DNA of 5,183 nucleotides from Gemmatimonadota bacterium (GTDB lineage Bacteria; Gemmatimonadota; Gemmatimonadetes; Gemmatimonadales; Gemmatimonadaceae): assembly GCA_016794735.1 (NCBI GenBank), contig JAEUJK010000078.1, positions 1 to 5,183 of the forward strand, read 5' to 3'. Position 1 is the first letter of the stretch. Each line of letters starts with the position of its first letter. The position numbers were made by a program, and so were the translations under genes. The notes under the pieces were generated by a model that saw only the letters and a program-made list of their open reading frames with translations, was not told the DNA's origin and searched no databases. Shown here piece after piece: positions 1 through 5,183 of the stretch.

Positions 1-1
1 C

Positions 2-718
2 CTGGCCGGGATCGGTGGCGGGGTGATCGCCGCCGCCCTGCACGCGCTCGCGACCATCCGGTATCGTGCCGACCAGGTGGTGCTGGGCATCGCGATCAAC
101 CTGATGTCGGTGGGGATCACGCGGTTCTTCCTGCGCCTCGCGTTCGATTCGTCGTCGAACTCGCCGCGCATCCCGGGCTTCGACTGGGCCGGCAATGCTG
201 GCGCCAACGGTGGGGCGGGATCGCTCCTGGCGTCGTTTTCCAACCCATTGGTCCTGGTGTCGCTGCTGTCGCTGCCGACGGTCTGGTGGATCCTGTACCG
301 CACGCCGTTCGGATTGCGGCTGCGCGCCGTTGGGGAAAAGCCGGAAGCAGCCGCCTCGGTTGGCGTGTCGGTGGCTCGCGTGCGATGGCTCGCGGTCCTC
401 GGCGCGGGTGCCTTCGCCGGCATGGGTGGCGCGTACCTCGCGCTCGAGCAGCACCAGTTCACCGACAGCATGACGGCCGGTCGCGGATTCATTGCCCTGG
501 CCGCCGTGATCTTCGGGCAGTGGGAACCCAAGCGCGTGGCGCTCGCCTGCCTGCTCTTCGCCGCCGCAGAAACGTTCCAGATCCGCCTGCAGGGGCTGCA
601 GCTGCTCCCCTCACAGTTCGTGGAGATGATCCCGTACGTCCTCACCATCATCGCGGTGGCGGGGATCGTCGGCCGCTCACGGCAACCGGCGGCATTGGGT
701 CGCGTGGCGGAGTCATGA
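2..718 (+). CDS. ABC transporter permease, nucleoside/simple-sugar (NupQ-like) type, 5'-truncated by window edge
   Basis: This is an inner-membrane permease subunit of an ABC importer, BPD_transp_2 family. The nearest type I recognise is the second permease of nucleoside/basic-membrane-protein uptake systems (B. subtilis NupQ/YufQ-like). The frame is open to the first base, so 238 codons are visible and roughly 60-80 N-terminal residues are probably missing; the GTG at 23 is internal. Numbering from the first full codon, a family-typical segment (RADQVVLGIAINL) lies near residues 22-34. The cytoplasmic coupling loop (YRTPFGLRLRAVGEKPEAA) is near 99-117, and the late block GRGFIALAAVIFGQW is near 160-174, followed by two hydrophobic helices. 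Family knowledge predicts a partner permease, an ATPase and a BmpA-like binding lipoprotein upstream, all outside the window. Substrate (nucleoside rather than sugar) is inferred from motif resemblance only. It ends in an ATGA overlap with a small ORF. Confidence 0.93.
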   Translation: MAGIGGGVIAAALHALATIRYRADQVVLGIAINLMSVGITRFFLRLAFDSSSNSPRIPGFDWAGNAGANGGAGSLLASFSNPLVLVSLLSLPTVWWILYRTPFGLRLRAVGEKPEAAASVGVSVARVRWLAVLGAGAFAGMGGAYLALEQHQFTDSMTAGRGFIALAAVIFGQWEPKRVALACLLFAAAETFQIRLQGLQLLPSQFVEMIPYVLTIIAVAGIVGRSRQPAALGRVAES

Positions 719-758
719 GCAGCCCCCCAACGCACCGGACCCCGCGTGAAGGTCGACG

Positions 759-764
759 TATGAT
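759..764 (+). promoter_or_regulatory. Weak candidate -10 element upstream of the MFS gene
   Basis: TATGAT matches the sigma-70 -10 consensus TATAAT at five of six positions in otherwise GC-rich DNA. Transcription would begin near 771, giving a leader of about 20 nt that consists almost entirely of the palindrome at 776-795. No good TTGACA-like -35 is seen at the usual spacing (around 736-741), so support is weak. Confidence 0.22.
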
Positions 765-775
765 GTGTGATGGTC

Positions 776-795
776 GCACGGGGAGTCTCCCGTGC
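776..795 (+). promoter_or_regulatory. Hairpin/palindrome covering RBS and GTG start of the MFS gene
   Basis: GCACGGG at 776-782 and CCCGTGC at 789-795 are perfect inverted repeats with a six-base loop (GAGTCT). The 3' arm contains the GTG start codon at 792-794. The Shine-Dalgarno-like GGGAG (781-785) straddles the 5' arm and loop, six bases before the start. As RNA this would sequester the start; as DNA the near-symmetric 20 bp could be an operator. Both roles are inference. Confidence 0.45.
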
Positions 796-2141
796 AGCTG
801 ACCGCGACAGGCCAGTCCCCCTGGTTGCTCGGCCTCGCCGGGATCGTGGGCGCGGGGCTGTTGTACGTATTGATCCAGGAAGTGCGGAAGATTCCGGCGC
901 GCCTGTTCACGCTCATGGCGACGGCGTTCCTGGACATGGCGGGGGTGCTGATGATCATCCCGCTGATGCCGTTCTACGTGAAGGAGCTGGCGGGCGACGA
1001 CGGCGTGCGGATCTTCGGCGTCTCGCTCGGCATCGGGACGCTGATCGGGATCATCGTGAGCGCGTTCACCATCGCGCAGCTGGCCAGCGCCCCCATGTGG
1101 GGCCGCTACTCGGACAAACACGGCCGCCGCCCCGCCCTGCTCATCGCGTTAGGCGCGTCGGCCATCTCGTACCTGATCTTCGGGTTTGCCACCTCGCTCG
1201 TCGTGCTCTTCCTCTCCCGGCTGGTGCAGGGCGCGGGCGGCGGCACCGTGGGAGTGATCCAGGCTTACGTTGCCGATTCCACCGAACCCGCCGATCGCGC
1301 GCGTGCCCTCGGCTGGCTTTCCGCCGCAACCAACCTGGGCGTGGCGCTCGGGCCCGTGCTCGGCTCGCTCGCCGTGACCCTTGGCCAGCAGGACCTGTGG
1401 CCCGGTGCCAGCGAGTATCGGATGGGACGCGCCGCACCGGGGGTCGTGGCCGCCCTGCTCTGCCTGACGACGATGGGCTTTGCCTGGAAGTACCTCAAGG
1501 AGAGCCGGCACGATCACGTCAGCGACAAGCCGCGGCCGTCGTCACGCGCGGCGGCATGGCGCGTCCTCTCGCATTCGTCAGAGCCTGCCTCGCGGCTGAT
1601 CCTGATCTATGCGATCGCCATCGGGGCGTTCCAGGGCGTGAACACCGTGCTGGCCCTGTTCCTCAACCGGCGGTTTGGTGTCACGGCACAGTCGATCGGC
1701 GTCTTCTTCATGTACATCGGCGCGATCTCGGTCTTCACGCGGGTGCTGCTGCTGGGCCGCGCGGTGGACCACTTCGGCGAGGCCCGCCTGAGCCGCATCG
1801 GCATCACCCTCCTCACGGTGGGGTTGCTGGGAATGCCGCTGGCCCCAAACATCGGCGTGCTGGCCATCGCCGTGGCGTTGCTCCCGCTGGGGACGGCGTT
1901 CACCTTCCCCTGCGTGACCGCGCTCCTGTCGCGCGTGATCCCGAACACCGAGCGCGGGTTGTACATGGGATTGCAGCAGACCTTTGGTGGGGCGTCGCGC
2001 GTCATCGCGCCGCTCTTCTTCGGCTGGTCGTTCGATGCCATCGGCACGTCGGCGCCGTACTTCTTCTCCGCCTCGTTCGTCGCCGCCACGCTGCTGCTCG
2101 GCATCGGGATGGACCGATACAGCGCCAAGCCCACGTCGTAG
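792..2141 (+). CDS. MFS efflux transporter (drug/metabolite:H+ antiporter type) with an extra N-terminal hydrophobic segment
   Basis: A 449-residue inner-membrane transporter of the major facilitator superfamily, probably a proton-coupled exporter. Motif A is clear in the TM2-TM3 loop (GRYSDKHGRRPALL, residues 104-117). Motif B follows in TM4 (LSRLVQGAGGG, 141-151; Arg143). The antiporter motif C is in TM5 (NLGVALGPVLGSLA, 181-194; Gly187-Pro188), which points to export. A degenerate second motif A (GRAVDHFG, 322-329) marks the C-terminal half, and the central loop is around 236-265. The GTG start is chosen because an in-frame stop lies at 768-770, GGGAG sits six bases upstream, and the next ATG (codon 42) would cut into TM1. 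The 38 residues before TM1 include a hydrophobic stretch at about 11-28, suggesting a possible 13th helix. Substrate cannot be told. Codon 120 is a TTA, very unusual here. The gene lies 73 bp after the permease. Confidence 0.94.
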   Translation: MQLTATGQSPWLLGLAGIVGAGLLYVLIQEVRKIPARLFTLMATAFLDMAGVLMIIPLMPFYVKELAGDDGVRIFGVSLGIGTLIGIIVSAFTIAQLASAPMWGRYSDKHGRRPALLIALGASAISYLIFGFATSLVVLFLSRLVQGAGGGTVGVIQAYVADSTEPADRARALGWLSAATNLGVALGPVLGSLAVTLGQQDLWPGASEYRMGRAAPGVVAALLCLTTMGFAWKYLKESRHDHVSDKPRPSSRAAAWRVLSHSSEPASRLILIYAIAIGAFQGVNTVLALFLNRRFGVTAQSIGVFFMYIGAISVFTRVLLLGRAVDHFGEARLSRIGITLLTVGLLGMPLAPNIGVLAIAVALLPLGTAFTFPCVTALLSRVIPNTERGLYMGLQQTFGGASRVIAPLFFGWSFDAIGTSAPYFFSASFVAATLLLGIGMDRYSAKPTS

Positions 2142-2175
2142 GACCGCGGCAGTCGCAGGAAGAATCCGTTCCACC

Positions 2176-2207
2176 GCTCCGGCGTCGCCGTTGGCCGACC
2201 CCGGAGC
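2176..2207 (+). terminator. Imperfect hairpin between MFS and DUF1028 genes, possible terminator without T-tract
   Basis: GCTCCGG (2176-2182) pairs with CCGGAGC (2201-2207). After one mismatch, GTCG (2184-2187) pairs with CGAC (2196-2199), giving 11 bp around a small loop. It lies 35 bp past the MFS stop. No T-run follows, so it could be a transcript-end stabiliser or factor-assisted terminator rather than a classical intrinsic one. Confidence 0.42.
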
Positions 2208-2253
2208 TCACCAATCGCGTCATCCCCTCTCGCCCTCGACGAGATCACCCGAC

Positions 2254-3288
2254 ATGCGCCGATTCCTTCCCCTCCTGGTCGCTGGTTCCGTGGCTGCGCA
2301 GGAACCCGTCTCGTGGAACCGCGAGAACCTCACGTTCAGCACCTTCTCGATCGCCGCGATCGACCCGCGCACCGGCGAGGTCGGCGTGGCGGTGACCACC
2401 CGCGTGGCGTGTGTGGGCAACGGGGTGCCGTGGGTGCGAGCGGGCGTGGGGGCCGTGGCGACGCAGGCCAGCACGCGCACGCAATACGGCGAGGAACTCC
2501 TCACCGCCCTCGCCGCGGGTGAGGCCCCGGACGCTGCCCTCCGTCGCCTGCTCGCGGCCGACTCGGGGGCGCAGTCGCGGCAGATCGGGGTGATCGCGCT
2601 CAATGGCCGCAGCGCACAACACACGGGCAGCGGGCCCCAGCAGTGGGCGGGCCACCGCGCCGGTACCAACTACGTCACGCAGGGGAACATCCTCGTCGGC
2701 AAGCAGGTCGTGGACGCCGTGGCGTCCACCTTCGAGGCCAGCGAAGGACAGCCACGTCACCTCGCGGACCGCCTGATCGAGGCGCTCGCCGCCGGCCACG
2801 CGCAGGGTGGCGATGCCCGGCATGGCCGCGTCCAGTCGGCGGCGGTGGTCGTCGCGGACAACCGCCCGGGCCGGTCGCGTCGCAACGACGGCGTCACCGT
2901 GAATATCAATGTGTGCGAGAACCCGGAGCCGGTCGCGGAACTCCGCCGCATCTACGACGCCGTCTCGCAGACCCTGGGGTTCCGCACGCTGCAGCAGTTC
3001 GCGGGCAATGACATCTGGCAGCTGAAGGTCATGCTCCACGCGCTGGGCCGCTTTCGCCCGAACGAAGCCACGCTCGTCCGTGGGGCCGACGCCATGAACT
3101 ACACCGCCGAGACGATCGCGGCCGTGGACGCCTTCCGCGTGGACGCCGGGCTGGCCGGACCGCAGAGTTCGCCGTCGGGGCTGGTTGACACCGAGACCGT
3201 CGAACGGCTCTGGCAGGCGCTGGAGCGGGCCGGAAAGGCCAAGGCCGTCCGGGAGTCCCTGCTGGAGATCACGGCGATCCGCCGCTGA
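2254..3288 (+). CDS. Exported DUF1028 family protein with C-terminal putative peptidoglycan-binding domain
   Basis: A 344-residue protein of the DUF1028 family, whose activity is not established; from memory the family is grouped with the Ntn-hydrolase fold. A short signal peptide is visible (MRRFLPLLVAGSVAA, cleavage about 15/16). The DUF1028 core runs about 28-225: TFSIAAIDPRTGEVGVAV at 30-47, SRQIGVIALNG at 108-118, WAGHRAGTNYVTQGNIL at 131-147, AGHAQGGDARHGRVQSAA at 180-197. The tail (about 247-325) resembles the PG_binding_2 domain often attached to this family, implying a cell-envelope location. The ATG at 2254 is chosen because it directly precedes the signal peptide; the frame stays open upstream to 1984, but that stretch lies inside the MFS gene. 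Only a weak GAG (2241-2243) precedes the start. The family block normally sits at or near the N-terminus, but here about 14 mature residues precede it. Family assignment is firm; enzymatic role is inference. Confidence 0.93.
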   Translation: MRRFLPLLVAGSVAAQEPVSWNRENLTFSTFSIAAIDPRTGEVGVAVTTRVACVGNGVPWVRAGVGAVATQASTRTQYGEELLTALAAGEAPDAALRRLLAADSGAQSRQIGVIALNGRSAQHTGSGPQQWAGHRAGTNYVTQGNILVGKQVVDAVASTFEASEGQPRHLADRLIEALAAGHAQGGDARHGRVQSAAVVVADNRPGRSRRNDGVTVNINVCENPEPVAELRRIYDAVSQTLGFRTLQQFAGNDIWQLKVMLHALGRFRPNEATLVRGADAMNYTAETIAAVDAFRVDAGLAGPQSSPSGLVDTETVERLWQALERAGKAKAVRESLLEITAIRR

Positions 3289-3294
3289 GCCGGG

Positions 3295-3346
3295 CACGGG
3301 GCCGGACCGATCGGGGTACCACCCGGATCGGTGTGTCGGCCCCGTG
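3295..3346 (+). terminator. Large 52-nt hairpin between DUF1028 and serpin genes
   Basis: The outer stem is ten perfect base pairs, CACGGGGCCG (3295-3304) with CGGCCCCGTG (3337-3346), plus one G-U pair. After a three-base bulge, a second seven-pair stem joins ACCGATC (3306-3312) to GATCGGT (3326-3332), and three further G-C pairs with one bulged G are possible above it. It starts seven bases after the DUF1028 stop and ends 22 bases before the serpin start. No T-tract follows (AACCAACC), so termination is plausible but unproven; a processed or protein-bound RNA structure is possible. Confidence 0.6.
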
Positions 3347-3368
3347 AACCAACCACCCGCCCAACGCC

Positions 3369-4601
3369 ATGCGCCTGCTCCGTTCGCTCGTCTTGTGCAC
3401 CCTCGCCGTGGCCTGCGCAGACCCCAGCGGCCCGCAGGGAAAACCCGCGCCCATCACGGCGCTGCCACGACAACTCAACACGACCGAGCAGGCCATCGCC
3501 TCCGCGACGACCGACTTCGGGATCACGCTGCTCCGTGAGGTCAACCGGACGTTCGCGGACAGCAACGTGTTCCTTTCGCCTTTGAGCGCCACCATGGCGC
3601 TCGGCATGACGCTCAACGGCGCGAACGGCACGACGTACACGGAGATGCGCGGCGCACTCGCCCTCCCCGACCGGCCGCTCGCCGAACTCAACGCGAGTTA
3701 CCAGGGGCTGATCGCGATGCTCCGCGGACTCGACCGGACCGTCGACTTCCGGATCGCCAACTCGATCTGGTACCGCAACACCTTCGCGAGTGCGATTTCC
3801 CCGACCTTCATCAACGACACGAAGACCTTCTTCGACGCGCAGGTGACCGCGCTGGACTTTGCATCCAGCCAGGCCCCCACCACCATCAACGGGTGGGTCA
3901 ACACGTCGACCAACGGCAAGATCACGAAGATCATCGACGCGATCACCCCCCAGATGGTCATGTACCTGATCAACGCGACCTACTTCAAGGGCGCGTGGCG
4001 TGACGCCTTCGACCCCAAGCGCACCAGCGACGGCCCGTTCACCACGCACAAGGGGCAGCAGGTCACCACCAAGCTGATGGCGCGCAAGGGCGGGTATCGC
4101 GCGGCGCAGATCAACGGGACGCAGGTCGTCGAGATGCCCTACGGCGGCGATGCCTTCGTCATGACGGTGGCCATGCCGGCCTTCAACGTGAACATCAACA
4201 CCTTTGTCGCCGGGCTCACCCCCGCGACATGGGCCAGCCTCACCGCGTCGCTCACGGAGCCGGGCTGGGACCTGATCTTCCCCAAGTTCAAGCTCGCCTG
4301 GGAAGACAAGCTCAACGATGAGCTGCAGGCCATGGGGATGCGGCAGGCGTTCATTGGCGGAGGCGCCGACTTCACGCGGCTGTCCCCGAGCATGGGACGC
4401 GACCTGTACATCACCGAGGTCAAGCAGAAGGCGTTCGTCGACGTGTACGAGGAAGGCACAGAAGCCGCCGCCGTGACGTCCGTCGGCGTCGGGGTGACCT
4501 CCGCCCCACCGTCGATCCGCATCGATCGCCCGTTTGTCTTTGCCATCCGGGAACGGCTCTCGGGCACGGTGCTCTTCATGGGCAAGATCGTGAAGCCGTA
4601 G
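3369..4601 (+). CDS. Serpin family protease inhibitor, predicted lipoprotein
   Basis: A complete 410-residue serpin, predicted to trap target proteases covalently through its reactive-centre loop. A lipoprotein signal (MRLLRSLVLCTLAVAC, modified Cys16, Ala at +2) suggests anchoring in the cell envelope, followed by a Gly/Pro-rich linker to about 38. Serpin landmarks occur in order: shutter FLSPLSATMAL (68-78) with GANGTTYTEM (84-93), NSIWYRN (131-137), INGWVNTSTNGKI (173-185), INATYFKGAW (201-210), the hinge EEGTEAAAV (361-369) and RPFVFAIRE (387-395). The small-residue hinge indicates an inhibitory rather than a storage serpin. From the hinge Thr364 (P14) to Pro388 the spacing equals that of alpha-1-antitrypsin, placing P1-P1' at Thr377-Ser378 with Val at P2 and P4. 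There is no Shine-Dalgarno sequence before the ATG. It follows the 52-nt hairpin and ends at a strong terminator, so it may be its own unit. The partner protease is unknown. Confidence 0.97.
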   Translation: MRLLRSLVLCTLAVACADPSGPQGKPAPITALPRQLNTTEQAIASATTDFGITLLREVNRTFADSNVFLSPLSATMALGMTLNGANGTTYTEMRGALALPDRPLAELNASYQGLIAMLRGLDRTVDFRIANSIWYRNTFASAISPTFINDTKTFFDAQVTALDFASSQAPTTINGWVNTSTNGKITKIIDAITPQMVMYLINATYFKGAWRDAFDPKRTSDGPFTTHKGQQVTTKLMARKGGYRAAQINGTQVVEMPYGGDAFVMTVAMPAFNVNINTFVAGLTPATWASLTASLTEPGWDLIFPKFKLAWEDKLNDELQAMGMRQAFIGGGADFTRLSPSMGRDLYITEVKQKAFVDVYEEGTEAAAVTSVGVGVTSAPPSIRIDRPFVFAIRERLSGTVLFMGKIVKP

Positions 4602-4614
4602 CCCGACCGACGCA

Positions 4615-4656
4615 CAACGCGAGAGGGACGCCCGCCAGGCGTCCCTCTCTGCGTTT
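4615..4656 (+). terminator. Intrinsic-terminator-like hairpin after the serpin gene
   Basis: GAGAGGGACGCC (4621-4632) and GGCGTCCCTCTC (4638-4649) form twelve perfect base pairs around the loop CGCCA. With T4650 bulged, AACGC (4616-4620) pairs with GCGTT (4651-4655), extending the stem to 17 pairs. A short T-run (4654-4656) follows. It begins 14 bases after the serpin stop, as expected for a terminator. In the other direction it would lack a downstream gene to serve. Confidence 0.85.
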
Positions 4657-4713
4657 CCGGCAGATGGGTCTTCGCCTCTTGCTGCGACTCGGCGCGTGGC
4701 GGCACGTTACGAG

Positions 4714-5183
4714 ATGCGCCTGAGACTCGCCTCCGCCCTGCTCCTTCCCGCGGCACTCGCCGCCCAGTCCTCCAAGGCCCCGCCAGCCACCTTCCGCGAC
4801 CCCGATCGCCTGGCCAAGCTGACGGCCGCGTTCCCCGAGGTCGATCGGCTCATGCGCGACTTCGTCACCAGGGGCAACGTGCCCGGCGCGGCGTGGGGCA
4901 TCATCGTGGACGGCCGCGTGGTGCACGTGGCGGTGCACGGACTCCGCGAGGTGGCCACCGGTGCCAAGGTCGACACCTCGACCGTCTTCCGGATCGCCTC
5001 GATGAGCAAGAGCTTCGCGGCCCTCTCCATTCTCCAACTCCGCGATGCTGGCCGGCTGTCCCTCGAGGATCCCGCCGAGCGATATGTGCCCGAGCTGCGC
5101 ACGCTCAAGTATCCCACCAGCGACTCGCCGAAGATCACCATCCGGCACCTGCTGTCGCATTCGGAGGGGTTCCCCGAGGACAA
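4714..5183 (+). CDS. Secreted beta-lactamase-family serine hydrolase (class C/DD-peptidase-like), 3'-truncated by window edge
   Basis: The first 156 codons of an exported SxxK-type hydrolase of the beta-lactamase/transpeptidase-like fold (Pfam Beta-lactamase group). A signal peptide (MRLRLASALLLPAALAA, cleavage about 17/18 before Gln) is clear. The domain begins near residue 42 (EVDRLMRDFV, then VPGAAWGIIVDGRVV at 57-70). The nucleophile motif is RIASMSKSFAAL at 93-104, giving Ser96 and Lys99. The helix that follows (LRDAGRLSLEDPAERYVPEL, 109-128) and IRHLLSHSEGFP (143-154) are hallmark blocks of this family. The second catalytic motif (YxN/YxS) and the third (HxG or KTG) would lie beyond the window, so esterase, D-aminopeptidase and beta-lactamase-like functions cannot be separated. 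ATG 4714 is chosen because it abuts the signal peptide; a GTG at 4696 is in frame but would bury it. A weak GGCGG (4698-4702) lies upstream. Confidence 0.93.
   Translation, partial: MRLRLASALLLPAALAAQSSKAPPATFRDPDRLAKLTAAFPEVDRLMRDFVTRGNVPGAAWGIIVDGRVVHVAVHGLREVATGAKVDTSTVFRIASMSKSFAALSILQLRDAGRLSLEDPAERYVPELRTLKYPTSDSPKITIRHLLSHSEGFPED

Larger units (their letters stand above)
715..801 (+). other. Candidate 28-codon leader ORF bridging permease and MFS gene
   Basis: An ATG at 715 overlaps the permease stop as ATGA and opens a 28-codon frame (begins MSSPPTHRTP) ending at TGA 799-801, ten bases inside the MFS gene. The arrangement would let ribosomes finishing the permease restart and cross the hairpin that covers the MFS start. 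The peptide is rich in Arg and Pro and resembles nothing I know. It may be chance; it is listed for its position rather than its sequence. Confidence 0.2.

Noticed and set aside
1984..2253. In-frame upstream extension of the DUF1028 gene by 90 codons
   Set aside because: It would overlap the MFS C-terminus, has an Arg/Ser-rich unlikely sequence, and would bury the clear signal peptide that starts at ATG 2254.
767..2395. 542-codon open frame on the + strand overlapping the MFS gene
   Set aside because: Its translation is dominated by Arg, Ala, Gly and Pro with no membrane or domain pattern, while the overlapping frame gives textbook MFS motifs. Long false frames are expected at this GC content.
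3185..3190. Perfect TTGACA inside the 3' end of the DUF1028 gene as a -35 for the serpin
   Set aside because: No -10-like hexamer is found 16-18 bases downstream (3208-3213 is CTCTGG), and it lies in coding sequence explained by Val-Asp-Thr codons.
2245..3297. 350-codon antisense frame opposite the DUF1028 gene
   Set aside because: It is a GC-rich mirror of a well-supported gene, has Arg/Asp/Gly/Val-rich low-information sequence and no recognisable domain.
776..3301. Shared 8-mer GCACGGGG at the start of the 776-795 and 3294-3346 hairpins as a dispersed repeat
   Set aside because: Only eight GC-rich bases are shared and the rest of the two structures differ, so chance is a sufficient explanation without genome-wide data.
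3099..4049. 316-codon antisense frame opposite the DUF1028 end and the serpin
   Set aside because: It crosses the 52-nt intergenic hairpin and two real genes, with no recognisable motif; best explained as a shadow frame.
4139..4756. 205-codon antisense frame across the serpin end and terminator
   Set aside because: It runs through a 17-pair terminator-like stem and both adjacent real genes; no motif supports it.

Overview
The window is about 5.2 kb of very GC-rich, densely coding bacterial DNA with all genes on the + strand. I infer a Gram-negative-type, high-GC bacterium, most likely Gemmatimonadota or a similar lineage. The reasons are the strong G/C bias at third codon positions, short signal peptides ending in Ala-Ala-Gln, starts with little or no Shine-Dalgarno sequence, and the mix of a lipoprotein serpin, an exported DUF1028 protein and a secreted SxxK hydrolase. 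No rRNA or marker gene is present, so the placement is only moderate.

Layout: (1) 2-718, the 3'-terminal part of an ABC-transporter permease of the nucleoside/simple-sugar (NupQ-like) type, probably the last gene of an upstream uptake operon. (2) 719-791, a short gap with an 18-20 nt palindrome that covers the next start codon, crossed by a 28-codon ORF that overlaps the permease stop as ATGA. (3) 792-2141, a 12-TM-type MFS drug/metabolite efflux transporter with one extra N-terminal hydrophobic segment. (4) 2254-3288, an exported DUF1028 protein with a C-terminal putative peptidoglycan-binding domain. (5) 3295-3346, a large 52-nt hairpin. (6) 3369-4601, a complete lipoprotein serpin with an intact inhibitory hinge and a standard-length reactive loop. 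(7) 4615-4656, a strong intrinsic-terminator-like hairpin. (8) 4714-5183, the 5' part of a secreted beta-lactamase-family serine hydrolase, cut by the window end.

Functionally the first two genes are inner-membrane transporters, one for import and one probably for export. The last three are all predicted to leave the cytoplasm: a putative Ntn-fold hydrolase with a wall-binding tail, a membrane-anchored protease inhibitor and an SxxK hydrolase. The hairpins between genes suggest several short transcription units, so I do not infer a dedicated multi-gene pathway. I see no mobile element, CRISPR array, tRNA or rRNA. I found no convincing new multi-gene system; the most interesting points are the serpin's predicted specificity and anchoring, the intergenic hairpins and the permease-MFS junction.
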